Assembly (NCBI GenBank): GCA_012719015.1
Contig: JAAYBE010000360.1
Coordinates: 1 to 12,358 of the forward strand
Length of the DNA: 12,358 nt
Direction of reading: 5' to 3'
Source of the DNA: Actinomycetota bacterium
GTDB taxonomy: Bacteria > Actinomycetota > Thermoleophilia > UBA2241
Below are positions 6,964-12,358 of this stretch, in pieces (position 1 is the first letter of the stretch; the number at the start of each line of letters is the position of its first letter). Both the position numbers and the translations under genes were made by a program. Below the pieces are notes generated by a model. The model did no database searches and had not been told where the DNA came from. It saw nothing but the letters and a program-made list of their open reading frames with translations.

Positions 6964-7572
6964 TCAGCCGGCTCCCATGCCGCCGATGCGGCCCGGCGGC
7001 CAGTAGCGCGCGAACGCCTTCCCCACCAGCTGGCCGCGCGAGACCGGCCCGAACTCCCGACTGTCGCCGCTGTCCACGCGGTTGTCGCCCATGACGAAGT
7101 AGCTCCCCTGGGGGACGACGTACGGCTGCTGCAACGCCCACGGCAGCCCGTTGTCGAACGGCTCAGTGGGGACGGGCGCACCGTCCACCCGGCGCACGTA
7201 GGGCTCGCTGAGCGCTTGCCCGTTCACCCGGACGACGTCCCCCGCGAGGGAGATCTCGTCTCCAGGCATGCCGATGATGCGCTTGATCAGCACCGGCCCT
7301 GCGAACGGCGGGTGGAAGACGACGATGTCGCCGCGGGCGGGCTCGGAGAACCGCCAGGAGATGCGGTCGACCAGCACGCGGTCGCCGATGAGCAGGGTGT
7401 CCTCCATGGACTCGGAGGGGATCCGGTAGGGTTTGACGAGGAACGCCTGGATCAGGAGCGCGACGCTGATGGCGACGACCGCCAGCACCACGTACTCGAG
7501 GATGGTGCGCGTCGTGGACGCCTGCTTGTCGCCCCGGTCGCGCCCGGCTTCACCGTCGTGCGTGTCGCTCAT
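6964..7572 (-). CDS. lepB: Signal peptidase I
   Basis: A membrane serine protease that removes signal peptides from exported proteins on the outer face of the cytoplasmic membrane. Of 202 residues, the first 23 are hydrophilic and cytoplasmic, followed by one membrane segment at about 24-45. The catalytic Ser55 is in PSESMEDTL and the general base Lys97 in LIKRIIGMPGDE, a Ser/Lys dyad. Box E is VMGDNRVDSGDSREFGPV at 160-177. The single N-terminal anchor and short length fit Gram-positive and actinobacterial enzymes. The ATG has AGGAGG only 3 nt upstream, slightly close. The 156-nt gap from rplS and an extended -10 motif in it suggest its own promoter. The position between rplS and rnhB is common in Actinomycetota. 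Confidence 0.95.
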   Translation of the reverse strand: MSDTHDGEAGRDRGDKQASTTRTILEYVVLAVVAISVALLIQAFLVKPYRIPSESMEDTLLIGDRVLVDRISWRFSEPARGDIVVFHPPFAGPVLIKRIIGMPGDEISLAGDVVRVNGQALSEPYVRRVDGAPVPTEPFDNGLPWALQQPYVVPQGSYFVMGDNRVDSGDSREFGPVSRGQLVGKAFARYWPPGRIGGMGAG

Positions 7573-7596
7573 CTTCCTCCTGCTCCGCCGGGCGAG

Positions 7597-7605
7597 AGTG
7601 TACCA
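7597..7605 (-). promoter_or_regulatory. Probable lepB promoter, extended -10 TGGTACACT
   Basis: On the minus strand TGG is joined to TACACT, matching TGNTANNNT. It lies 24 nt above the lepB ATG, so the transcript would have a leader of about 18 nt that still contains AGGAGG. No -35 hexamer is recognisable 16-18 bases upstream. It is the only AT-rich patch in the gap. Confidence 0.45.
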
Positions 7606-7648
7606 GAGCCTCCGCAGGCACGGGCGGGCACGGTCTGGGGGCGAGCGG

Positions 7649-7712
7649 GCCGGCGGCGGACGTCACGCCGCACGAGGCCGCCGGCGGAGGTCAGCCGCCG
7701 CAGGCGTGCGGC
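7649..7712 (-). terminator. Two GC-rich hairpins downstream of rplS
   Basis: In transcript order, TGCGGC (707-712 of the 7000s) pairs with GCCGCA (7697-7702) around a 4-nt loop. A longer hairpin then pairs 7649-7657 (GCCGGCGGC) with 7677-7685 over 9 bp, with a possible inner 3-bp extension. There is no run of T after either, so they are not canonical intrinsic terminators. Actinobacterial terminators often lack a U-tract, and the position between the rplS stop and the lepB promoter fits partial termination or 3'-end stabilisation. Confidence 0.35.
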
Positions 7713-7728
7713 AGCCGGCCGCCCCGGC

Positions 7729-8073
7729 TCAGCGCTGCTTCTCGCGCACGCGCGCCTTCTTGCCGACCTTCTGGCGCAGGTAGTAGAGCTTGGCGCGCCG
7801 CACGTCGCCGATCGCCGCGACCTCGATCCGCTCGATCTTCGGCGAGTGGACAGGGAACGTGCGCTCGACGCCGACCCCGAAGGACTGCTTGCGGACGGTG
7901 AAGGTCTCGCGCACGCCCTCTCCCTGGCGCTTGATCACGGTGCCCTGGAAGACCTGGATGCGGTGACGGCTGCCCTCGACTACCTTGAAGTGGACCTTCA
8001 CGGTGTCGCCGGCCTTGAACGCCGGGATGTCGTCGCGCAGCTGCTCGCGCTCGATGTTCTCGATGATGTTCAC
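7729..8073 (-). CDS. rplS: 50S ribosomal protein L19
   Basis: L19 is a large-subunit protein at the interface with the 30S subunit. The 114-residue product is full length for the family. It shows FKAGDTVKVHFKVVEGSRHR, VFQGTVIKRQGEG, ETFTVRKQSFGVGVERTFP and the C-terminal HSPKIERIEV and RRAKLYYLRQKVGKKARVRE segments. The start is a GTG (8071-8073), giving MNIIENIE, with GAGGGT about 4 nt upstream. It follows trmD by 89 nt, with a promoter-like sequence in the gap, so it may be expressed both by read-through and from its own start, which suits the greater need for a ribosomal protein. Confidence 0.97.
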   Translation of the reverse strand: MNIIENIEREQLRDDIPAFKAGDTVKVHFKVVEGSRHRIQVFQGTVIKRQGEGVRETFTVRKQSFGVGVERTFPVHSPKIERIEVAAIGDVRRAKLYYLRQKVGKKARVREKQR

Positions 8074-8106
8074 GGACCCTCGTCTTTCCTCAGCGAAACG
8101 GCGGCT

Positions 8107-8135
8107 AGTCTAACAGGGCCGTCGGGGCATGGCAA
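8107..8135 (-). promoter_or_regulatory. Probable rplS promoter, TTGCCA-17 bp-TAGACT
   Basis: On the minus strand a -35 hexamer TTGCCA (8130-8135) is separated by exactly 17 bp from TAGACT (8107-8112). TG is also present one base before the -10, giving TGTTAGACT. This is the best vegetative-type promoter in the window. The start would be near 8100, giving a leader of about 27 nt before the rplS GTG. Confidence 0.6.
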
Positions 8136-8154
8136 AACGCGGCCACGGCGGGAC

Positions 8155-8172
8155 GCGCCGCCTCAGCGGCGC
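8155..8172 (-). terminator. Hairpin over the trmD stop codon
   Basis: GCGCCGC (8155-8161) and GCGGCGC (8166-8172) form a perfect 7-bp stem with a 4-nt loop, and the trmD stop codon lies in it. The nearest T-run in the transcript direction is TTTT about 17 nt further on. It could attenuate the trmD transcript before the rplS promoter. Because it overlaps coding sequence and has no adjacent U-tract, the call is weak. Confidence 0.3.
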
Positions 8173-8825
8173 TCGACCTGCTCTCTGCGCCAGCGTTCGA
8201 TCTCGGCGTGATGCCCGCTGCGCAGCACCTCAGGGACCTCCCATCCGCGGAACTCGGCGGGGCGCGTGTAGTGCGGGTACTCCGCCCCGCCCCCCAGCTC
8301 CGCCGCGTGCGACTCGCTCACGACGCTGGCCGGGTTGCTGATCACGCCGGGCAGCTTGCGCGTGACCGCGTCGAGGAGCGCCATCGCGGCGACCTCTCCT
8401 CCGGAGAGTACGTAAGGCCCGATGGAGACGCGGTCCGTGACGACGTGGGTGACCCGCTCGTCGATGCCCTCGTAGCGGCCGCAGAGCAGGACGAGGTCGG
8501 CTCCGGCGGCCAGCTCGCCGGCGAGCGCGTCGTCGAGCTGCCTGCCCTTCGGTGTGAGCTCGACGACGCGGCGTGCGTCTTTGACGTGGTCGGCCGCGAC
8601 GCCGAAGACGGCCTCGAGGGCCGCGCACACCACGTCGATCCGCAGCACCATGCCGGCGCCGCCGCCGTACGGGGTGTCGTCCACCTGCTGATGGCTGAGC
8701 GGGGTGTGGTCGCGGTAATCGGTGAGCAGGTACTCGTGACCAAGCTCGCCGGCGGCACGGATGTGCACCTGGGTCAGATACCAGTCGAAGGCGGCCGGGA
8801 ACAGGGTGAACACGTCGAAGCGCAC
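8163..8825 (-). CDS. trmD: tRNA (guanine-37-N1)-methyltransferase TrmD
   Basis: TrmD uses S-adenosylmethionine to make m1G37 next to the anticodon, preventing +1 frameshifts. It is a SPOUT enzyme with a trefoil knot. The motifs DDTPYGGGAGMV (49-60), LLCGRYEGIDERV (113-125) and SIGPYVLSGGE (134-144) form the cofactor and tRNA site, and EYPHYTRP lies at 182-189. Two oddities: the residue that aligns with E. coli catalytic Asp169 appears to be Glu171, in SES instead of EDS. The protein also ends at 220 residues, just after RRWRREQ, so much of the C-terminal tRNA-binding helical part seen in the roughly 255-residue E. coli enzyme is missing. No frameshifted continuation is visible downstream. The GTG start lies 3 nt after the rimM stop, with GGAGG 8 nt upstream inside rimM, so the two are translationally coupled. 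Confidence 0.94.
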   Translation of the reverse strand: MRFDVFTLFPAAFDWYLTQVHIRAAGELGHEYLLTDYRDHTPLSHQQVDDTPYGGGAGMVLRIDVVCAALEAVFGVAADHVKDARRVVELTPKGRQLDDALAGELAAGADLVLLCGRYEGIDERVTHVVTDRVSIGPYVLSGGEVAAMALLDAVTRKLPGVISNPASVVSESHAAELGGGAEYPHYTRPAEFRGWEVPEVLRSGHHAEIERWRREQVERR

Positions 8826-8828
8826 GAC

Positions 8829-9347
8829 TCAGCCCTCCGCGCCGGGTTCGTCGAGGAGTCCGTCGACCACCACCAGAACTCCGTCCTCCAGCACGACGAG
8901 TTCCTCTACCAGGGGGATGAGGACCTCCGCCCCGTGAGGCGCCCGCACCGTCAGGATCTCGTGGGCGGGCGCCTCGAGCACGTCGTGCACCGTACCCACC
9001 GGGCGGCCGGCGGCGGTGCGCACCGGGGACCCCAGGAGATCACCGACGCGGTAGTGGGGCTGCTCCTCCAGCCGCGGCCCGGCGGCGAGGAGCTCCCGTC
9101 CCTGCAGGGCCACCGCCTCCTCGCGGGTCGAGGCGAGGTCGAGAGCGACCAGCGGGCGTCGGTCTGTGCCGCCGACCCGCGTCACCACACAGGGACGAGG
9201 ACGGTCGGCGTCCTCGCCGGCGAGCAGGAAGCGCTCTCCCAGCTCCAGTCTCTCAAGGCCGGAGGGGGCGAGGTTGAGATACAGCTCTCCGTTGAGGCCG
9301 TGGACCCTGCCCAAGGTGCCGACGGACCAGAGGCTGAGGTCGGTCAT
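8829..9347 (-). CDS. rimM: 16S rRNA processing protein RimM
   Basis: RimM binds S19 and the 30S head during 16S rRNA maturation. The product has 172 residues, the usual length. The N-terminal beta-barrel domain is marked by VGTLGRVHGLNGELYL (9-24) and a central EAVALQGREL segment. The C-terminal PRC-barrel runs from about 98 (YRVGDLLGSPVRT) to the end, with GTVHDVLEAPAHEILTVR and VLIPLVEELV. The ATG has no close ribosome-binding site; the nearest purine run, GAGGGG, is more than 14 nt away. The neighbours rpsP, khpA and trmD are those found beside rimM in most bacteria, consistent with one ribosome-maturation operon. Confidence 0.93.
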   Translation of the reverse strand: MTDLSLWSVGTLGRVHGLNGELYLNLAPSGLERLELGERFLLAGEDADRPRPCVVTRVGGTDRRPLVALDLASTREEAVALQGRELLAAGPRLEEQPHYRVGDLLGSPVRTAAGRPVGTVHDVLEAPAHEILTVRAPHGAEVLIPLVEELVVLEDGVLVVVDGLLDEPGAEG

Positions 9348-9380
9348 GGGAGATTCAGAAGACCCCTCGGCACGCGACGC

Positions 9381-9614
9381 TCAGTCGACGATCTCCACCA
9401 CGGCACGTTTGCCGTCGCGCACGGCCGAGGCCTTGACGATGGTGCGCAGCGACCGGGCGATACGCCCCTGTTTGCCGATCACCTTGCCGACGTCGTCCTT
9501 CGCCACCGAGAGCTCCAGCACCACGGTGGTGTCCGTCTCCGTGACATCCACATGGACCGCGTCGGGGTCGTCCACCAGCGACTTGGCCAGATACTCAAGC
9601 AGGTCCTTCAGCAT
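9381..9614 (-). CDS. khpA: KH-domain RNA-binding protein KhpA (YlqC)
   Basis: A 77-residue protein made almost wholly of one KH domain, whose GxxG loop is in GKVIGKQGRIARSLRTIV at about 43-60. The N terminus MLKDLLEYLAKSLVDDPDAV and a VDVTET strand are typical of the family. In Firmicutes KhpA forms a dimer with KhpB (Jag), binds many small transcripts and influences cell division and elongation; its role in actinobacteria is less well known. The ATG has GGAGG about 10 nt upstream. It lies 36 nt after rpsP and 33 nt before rimM, its standard place, so it probably shares their transcript. Confidence 0.93.
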   Translation of the reverse strand: MLKDLLEYLAKSLVDDPDAVHVDVTETDTTVVLELSVAKDDVGKVIGKQGRIARSLRTIVKASAVRDGKRAVVEIVD

Positions 9615-9650
9615 CCCAGTACTTCCTCCGTCGCCTCCGGGCGGCCCCCG

Positions 9651-9896
9651 TCACTTGCGGATGCCCTTGATGGAGAGCAGCTTCTTGACCGTGCGCGAGG
9701 GCTGCGCGCCCTCGCTCAGCCACTTCTTCGCCTTCTCCTCATCGATGCTGATGAGCGACGGCTCCGTGCGCGGGTTGTACTGACCGATGGTCTCGATGGC
9801 GCGTCCGTCACGGCGCGTCCGGGAATCGACGACGACGATACGGTAGACGGGGTTCTTGGTGCTCCCGACCCGGGTCAATCTCATTCTCACTGCCAA
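9651..9896 (-). CDS. rpsP: 30S ribosomal protein S16
   Basis: S16 is a small-subunit protein needed for assembly of the 5' domain of 16S rRNA. The 81-residue product is full length. The N terminus MAVRMRLTRVGSTKNPVYRI and the segments VVVDSRTRRDGRAIETIGQYNP and AKKWLSEGAQPSRTVKKLL are diagnostic. I choose the TTG at 9896 because MAV begins almost all S16 proteins and because GAGGGGGTGA lies about 6 nt upstream; the in-frame GTG at 9890 would cut off that conserved start. It is the first gene of the block rpsP-khpA-rimM-trmD and follows ffh by 70 nt. Confidence 0.97.
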   Translation of the reverse strand: MAVRMRLTRVGSTKNPVYRIVVVDSRTRRDGRAIETIGQYNPRTEPSLISIDEEKAKKWLSEGAQPSRTVKKLLSIKGIRK

Positions 9897-9935
9897 CAGG
9901 TGTCACCCCCTCAGGGTACTCTCTCGGAAGAACGC

Positions 9936-9951
9936 GACCCGGCGTCGGGCC
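9936..9951 (-). other. Small hairpin in the ffh-rpsP gap
   Basis: GACCCG (9936-9941) and CGGGCC (9946-9951) can form a 6-bp stem, with one G-U pair in RNA, around a 4-nt loop. In transcript direction a modestly T-rich GCGTTCTTCC follows. It could be a weak terminator of ffh or part of the rpsP leader. I see no convincing rpsP promoter in the gap; TAGACT at the ffh stop lacks a good -35. Confidence 0.25.
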
Positions 9952-9966
9952 ACACGAGCCGTTAGT

Positions 9967-11295
9967 CTACCCGCTCATGCCCGGCAGGCGAAACCCCCGC
10001 ATCCGCCCGCTCGAGAACATCTTGAGCATCTTCTGCATCTCGCGGTATTGCTTGAGCAGGTTGTTGACCTCCTGGACGCTGGCGCCGCTGCCCGCGGCGA
10101 TGCGGCGCCGGCGGCTGCCGTCGATGATCTCGGGGTGGCGCCGCTCCTGGCGCGTCATGCTGAAGATCATCGCCTCGATCCGGTCCAGCTGGCGGTCGTC
10201 CACCTGGACGTTCTTGAGCTCCTTCATCCCGGGAATACCGGGCAGCATACCGAGGATGCTCGAGAGCGAGCCCATCTTGCGGACCTGCTTGAGCTGGTCG
10301 AGGAAGTCCTCGAAGGTGAACTCCGCGCGGCGGAGCTTGGCCTCCATCTCCGCCGCCTTCTTCTCGTCGAGCGACTCCTCCGCCCGCTCGATGAGGCTGA
10401 GGACGTCGCCCATGCCGAGGATGCGGCTCGCCATGCGGTCGGGGTGGAACACGTGGAAGTCGTCCAGCTTCTCCCCGGTGCTCGCGTACTTGATGGGCTT
10501 GCCGGTCACGGCGCGCACGCTGAGCGCCGCCCCGCCGCGGGCGTCGCCGTCGAGCTTGGTGAGCACCACGCCGTCGAGGTCGACGCGGCCCTTGAAGGCG
10601 TCGGCCGCGTTGACCGCGTCCTGACCCGTCATGGCGTCGACGACGAGCAGCACGTTGTGCGGCTTGACGGCGTCGCGGATCCGCACCAGCTCGGCCATGA
10701 GCTCCTCGTCGACGTGCAGGCGGCCGGCGGTGTCGATGATGGCCACGTCGCCGTGGGAGCGCGCGAAGGCGACGCCGTCACGCGCGATGTCGACCGGGTC
10801 GACGTCGGCGCCGGGCGCGTAACAGGGGACGTCCACGCGCCCGGCCAGCGTCTGCAGCTGCTCGATGGCCGCCGGACGGTAGACGTCGGCGGCGATCAGC
10901 ACCGGTCGCTTGCCGTCCTTCTTGAGCAGCTTGGCGAGCTTGGCGCAGGTGGTCGTCTTGCCGGAGCCCTGGAGGCCGGCCATGAGCACGACCGTCGGCG
11001 GGTGACCGCTGAAGGCGAGCCGCGAGTCGCCGCTGCCCATGAGGGCGACGAGCTCGTCGTTGACGATCTTGACGACCTGTTGAGCCGGCGTGAGGCTCTC
11101 CATGACCTCGACGCCCAGCGCCCGCTCCTTCACCTGCGCCACGAACTGACGCACGACCTTGAAATTGACGTCCGCCTCGAGGAGGGCGAGGCGGATCTCG
11201 CGCATGGCCGCGTCGACGTCCTCGGCGGTGAGCTTGCCGTGGCCCTTGAGTCGTTGCAGTGCGCCCTGCAGGCGCTCGGAGAGCGAGTCGAACAC
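9967..11295 (-). CDS. ffh: Signal recognition particle protein Ffh (SRP54 homologue)
   Basis: The GTPase of the signal recognition particle: with 4.5S or SRP RNA it binds signal sequences on ribosomes and delivers them to FtsY at the membrane. Numbering from GTG 11295 gives 442 residues. The N domain starts MFDSLSERLQGALQRL. The G domain has GLQGSGKT at 107-114, DTAGR at 188-192 and TKLDGD at 246-251. The Met-rich M domain starts at about 300 and has the RNA-binding GSRRRRIAAGSG at about 393-404. Met-rich stretches around EMQKMLKMFSSGRM end the protein. The frame is open to 11388, and an ATG at 11328 is possible. The GTG is preferred because GAGGGA lies 6 nt upstream, MFDSL is the family N terminus, and a -10 element overlaps the ATG. 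Confidence 0.96.
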   Translation of the reverse strand: MFDSLSERLQGALQRLKGHGKLTAEDVDAAMREIRLALLEADVNFKVVRQFVAQVKERALGVEVMESLTPAQQVVKIVNDELVALMGSGDSRLAFSGHPPTVVLMAGLQGSGKTTTCAKLAKLLKKDGKRPVLIAADVYRPAAIEQLQTLAGRVDVPCYAPGADVDPVDIARDGVAFARSHGDVAIIDTAGRLHVDEELMAELVRIRDAVKPHNVLLVVDAMTGQDAVNAADAFKGRVDLDGVVLTKLDGDARGGAALSVRAVTGKPIKYASTGEKLDDFHVFHPDRMASRILGMGDVLSLIERAEESLDEKKAAEMEAKLRRAEFTFEDFLDQLKQVRKMGSLSSILGMLPGIPGMKELKNVQVDDRQLDRIEAMIFSMTRQERRHPEIIDGSRRRRIAAGSGASVQEVNNLLKQYREMQKMLKMFSSGRMRGFRLPGMSG

Positions 11296-11326
11296 GATGG
11301 GTCCCTCGTCGGGTTGCGGGAGGCCC

Positions 11327-11335
11327 ATGGTAGCA
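11327..11335 (-). promoter_or_regulatory. Probable ffh promoter, extended -10 TGCTACCAT
   Basis: On the minus strand TGC precedes TACCAT, matching TGNTANNNT, in the 97-nt gap after the nucleotidyltransferase gene. The start site would be near 11320, leaving a leader of about 25 nt with GAGGGA before the GTG at 11295. No -35 hexamer is recognisable upstream. Confidence 0.4.
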
Positions 11336-11392
11336 CGGGAGCGCCGTGCCCCGGCGTCGCCGCCGGCGCGGCGCACCCTTCCCGTCACCAGG

Positions 11393-12358
11393 TCAGCCCG
11401 GCGCGCTGATGAGGAAGTCGCCGGGAGCGCCCACGACCAGACGGGTCGACGGGGCGCCCGCCGCCGGCACGACCCGCTCCACGGTGCCGCGCGCAGTGAT
11501 CCACTCGCCCTCCCGCGCCTGGTCGGCGAAGCGGCCCCGGTAGGAGACGACGCTGCCCAGACGGTCGGCAGGCGCCCCCTCGACGACGGTCACGTCGCCG
11601 ACGCCGTAGGAGCACGGCGTGAACAGGGCCTCGCGCGCGTCGTGCACGCGCGCACGGATGACGGCCTGTCCGAGCGGCTGGTAGCGCCGCTCGCCGTACC
11701 GTTCGCCCCCTTCCCCCGGGCGCTTGACGAAGCGGAAGAAGACGCCCCGCCCGTCGAACGTGAACTCGTTGACCTTGCGCCCCTGCAGACGTACGAAGTC
11801 GCTCGGGGAGATCGGCGTGTCCGGGCGGTGCGCCGCCGCGACGGCGGCCAGCCCCGCGGCATCGTGCGGCCGCAGCCCGGAGCGCGGGTCCGCGAGCAGG
11901 CTGCGCAGAGTCTCGTGCACGATCCGGCAGGACGCGTCGCCGTAGACCACGGTGTCGAGGTCGGAGTCCGGGGCCTGCAGCCCGAACAACAGCGACCCGC
12001 TGATGCCGAGGTCCCCCGCGGGCACCCCCGCCGCCGCGCCTACCGCGGCCGCCAGCCGCGCGGCGGCGTCCTCCAGCGCGTCGGCCGGCGCCCGACGCAG
12101 TTCGACCAGCCGGCGCCGCGGGTCGTACACCCTGATGACGTGTCCGTCCGGCACGATCTGCAGACGGGCGCCCAGCACCGGATCATCGACCAGGAACCCG
12201 GCCCCGCCGTGGGCCTTCAAGGCCGCGACCATGTCGTCGAACGCGTAGACCTTGCGATACGGCACGCCGTCACGGCGGCGCTCCCCCCGCTCGTCAGGCA
12301 GATAGCGCAGATAGGCGACGGTCCCGTCGGGGGGGTGGATCAGGCCCTTGACCGTGAA
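11393..12358 (-). CDS. Predicted nucleotidyltransferase-fold protein, 5' end beyond window
   Basis: At least 321 residues are visible, and the frame runs without a break to the right edge. A GTG at 12265 could be taken as the start, but the 31 codons before it read as good protein (for example GLIHPPDGTVAYLRYLPDE), so the true start is outside. The central motif GSLLFGLQAPDSDLD followed by VVYG is the signature of the polymerase-beta-like nucleotidyltransferase superfamily (GS followed by D-x-D). The layout, with an N-terminal domain, this motif, and a C-terminal part with GVGDVTVVEG and VVSYRGRFADQAREGEW, recalls a family of predicted nucleotidyltransferases best known from archaea (COG1665, from memory). 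Substrate and role are unknown. A gap of 97 nt and a promoter-like site separate it from ffh, so a functional link with SRP is not implied. Confidence 0.75.
   Translation of the reverse strand, partial: FTVKGLIHPPDGTVAYLRYLPDERGERRRDGVPYRKVYAFDDMVAALKAHGGAGFLVDDPVLGARLQIVPDGHVIRVYDPRRRLVELRRAPADALEDAAARLAAAVGAAAGVPAGDLGISGSLLFGLQAPDSDLDTVVYGDASCRIVHETLRSLLADPRSGLRPHDAAGLAAVAAAHRPDTPISPSDFVRLQGRKVNEFTFDGRGVFFRFVKRPGEGGERYGERRYQPLGQAVIRARVHDAREALFTPCSYGVGDVTVVEGAPADRLGSVVSYRGRFADQAREGEWITARGTVERVVPAAGAPSTRLVVGAPGDFLISAPG

Noticed and set aside
6944..7141. 66-codon upstream extension of rnhB
   Set aside because: It overlaps lepB in another frame, and the extension is Arg/Gly-rich and unlike the RNase HII N terminus.
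8208..9965. Open frame of 585 codons on the + strand
   Set aside because: It spans the reverse of trmD, rimM, khpA and rpsP, four certain genes. It has no motif of its own.
11296..11388. Longer Ffh starts at 11388 or 11328
   Set aside because: The extra residues are not conserved in the family. The GTG at 11295 has a ribosome-binding site, and a -10-like element covers the ATG at 11328.
9856..11409. Open frame of 517 codons on the + strand
   Set aside because: It mirrors ffh. It is rich in Leu, Val, His and Asp from reverse-complement codons, with no recognisable domain.
12263..12265. GTG as the start of the nucleotidyltransferase gene
   Set aside because: The same frame stays open to the window edge and encodes conserved-looking sequence, so the gene is cut by the edge.

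Overview
The window is high-GC bacterial chromosome in which every supported gene lies on the minus strand, so transcription runs from high to low coordinates. In that direction the order is: a nucleotidyltransferase-like gene (5' part cut off at the right edge), ffh, rpsP, khpA, rimM, trmD, rplS, lepB, rnhB, yraN, comM/yifB, dprA, xerC, a whiG/fliA-type sigma gene, and rpsB (3' end cut off at the left edge). This order, the WhiG-like sigma factor and the base composition point to Actinomycetota. The resemblance of S2 and of the nucleotidyltransferase to deep-branching lineages makes a Thermoleophilia-like member my best but unproven guess.

Layout. (1) 11393-12358: a conserved but uncharacterised nucleotidyltransferase-fold protein. 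(2) 9967-11295: the SRP GTPase Ffh. (3) 7729-9896: the translation block, with ribosomal proteins S16 and L19, the RNA-binding protein KhpA, the 16S maturation factor RimM and the tRNA methyltransferase TrmD. (4) 6964-7572: signal peptidase I, which cleaves exported proteins after the SRP or Sec route. (5) 1945-6943: a run of DNA-processing genes, RNase HII, the nuclease-fold protein YraN, ComM helicase, DprA and XerC. (6) 1141-1932: an alternative sigma factor. (7) 1-866: ribosomal protein S2 with an Ala/Glu/Lys-rich tail.

The genes are mostly tightly packed. Wider gaps precede ffh, rplS, lepB, yraN and rpsB, and they carry promoter-like elements. Four of these (ffh, rplS, lepB, rpsB) share the extended -10 form TGNTANNNT. 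The longest non-coding stretch is 867-1140 (274 bases). It appears to hold an rpsB promoter, a direct repeat beside it, and a leader of about 190 nt with strong, partly mutually exclusive helices. No stretch longer than 300 bases lacks a gene. I see no tRNA, rRNA, CRISPR array, insertion sequence or prophage.

No novel multi-gene system is evident; this is a conserved housekeeping region. The best leads are the uncharacterised nucleotidyltransferase beside ffh, the structured rpsB leader with its promoter-proximal repeat, and a TrmD that is short at its C terminus and has Glu where E. coli has its catalytic Asp.
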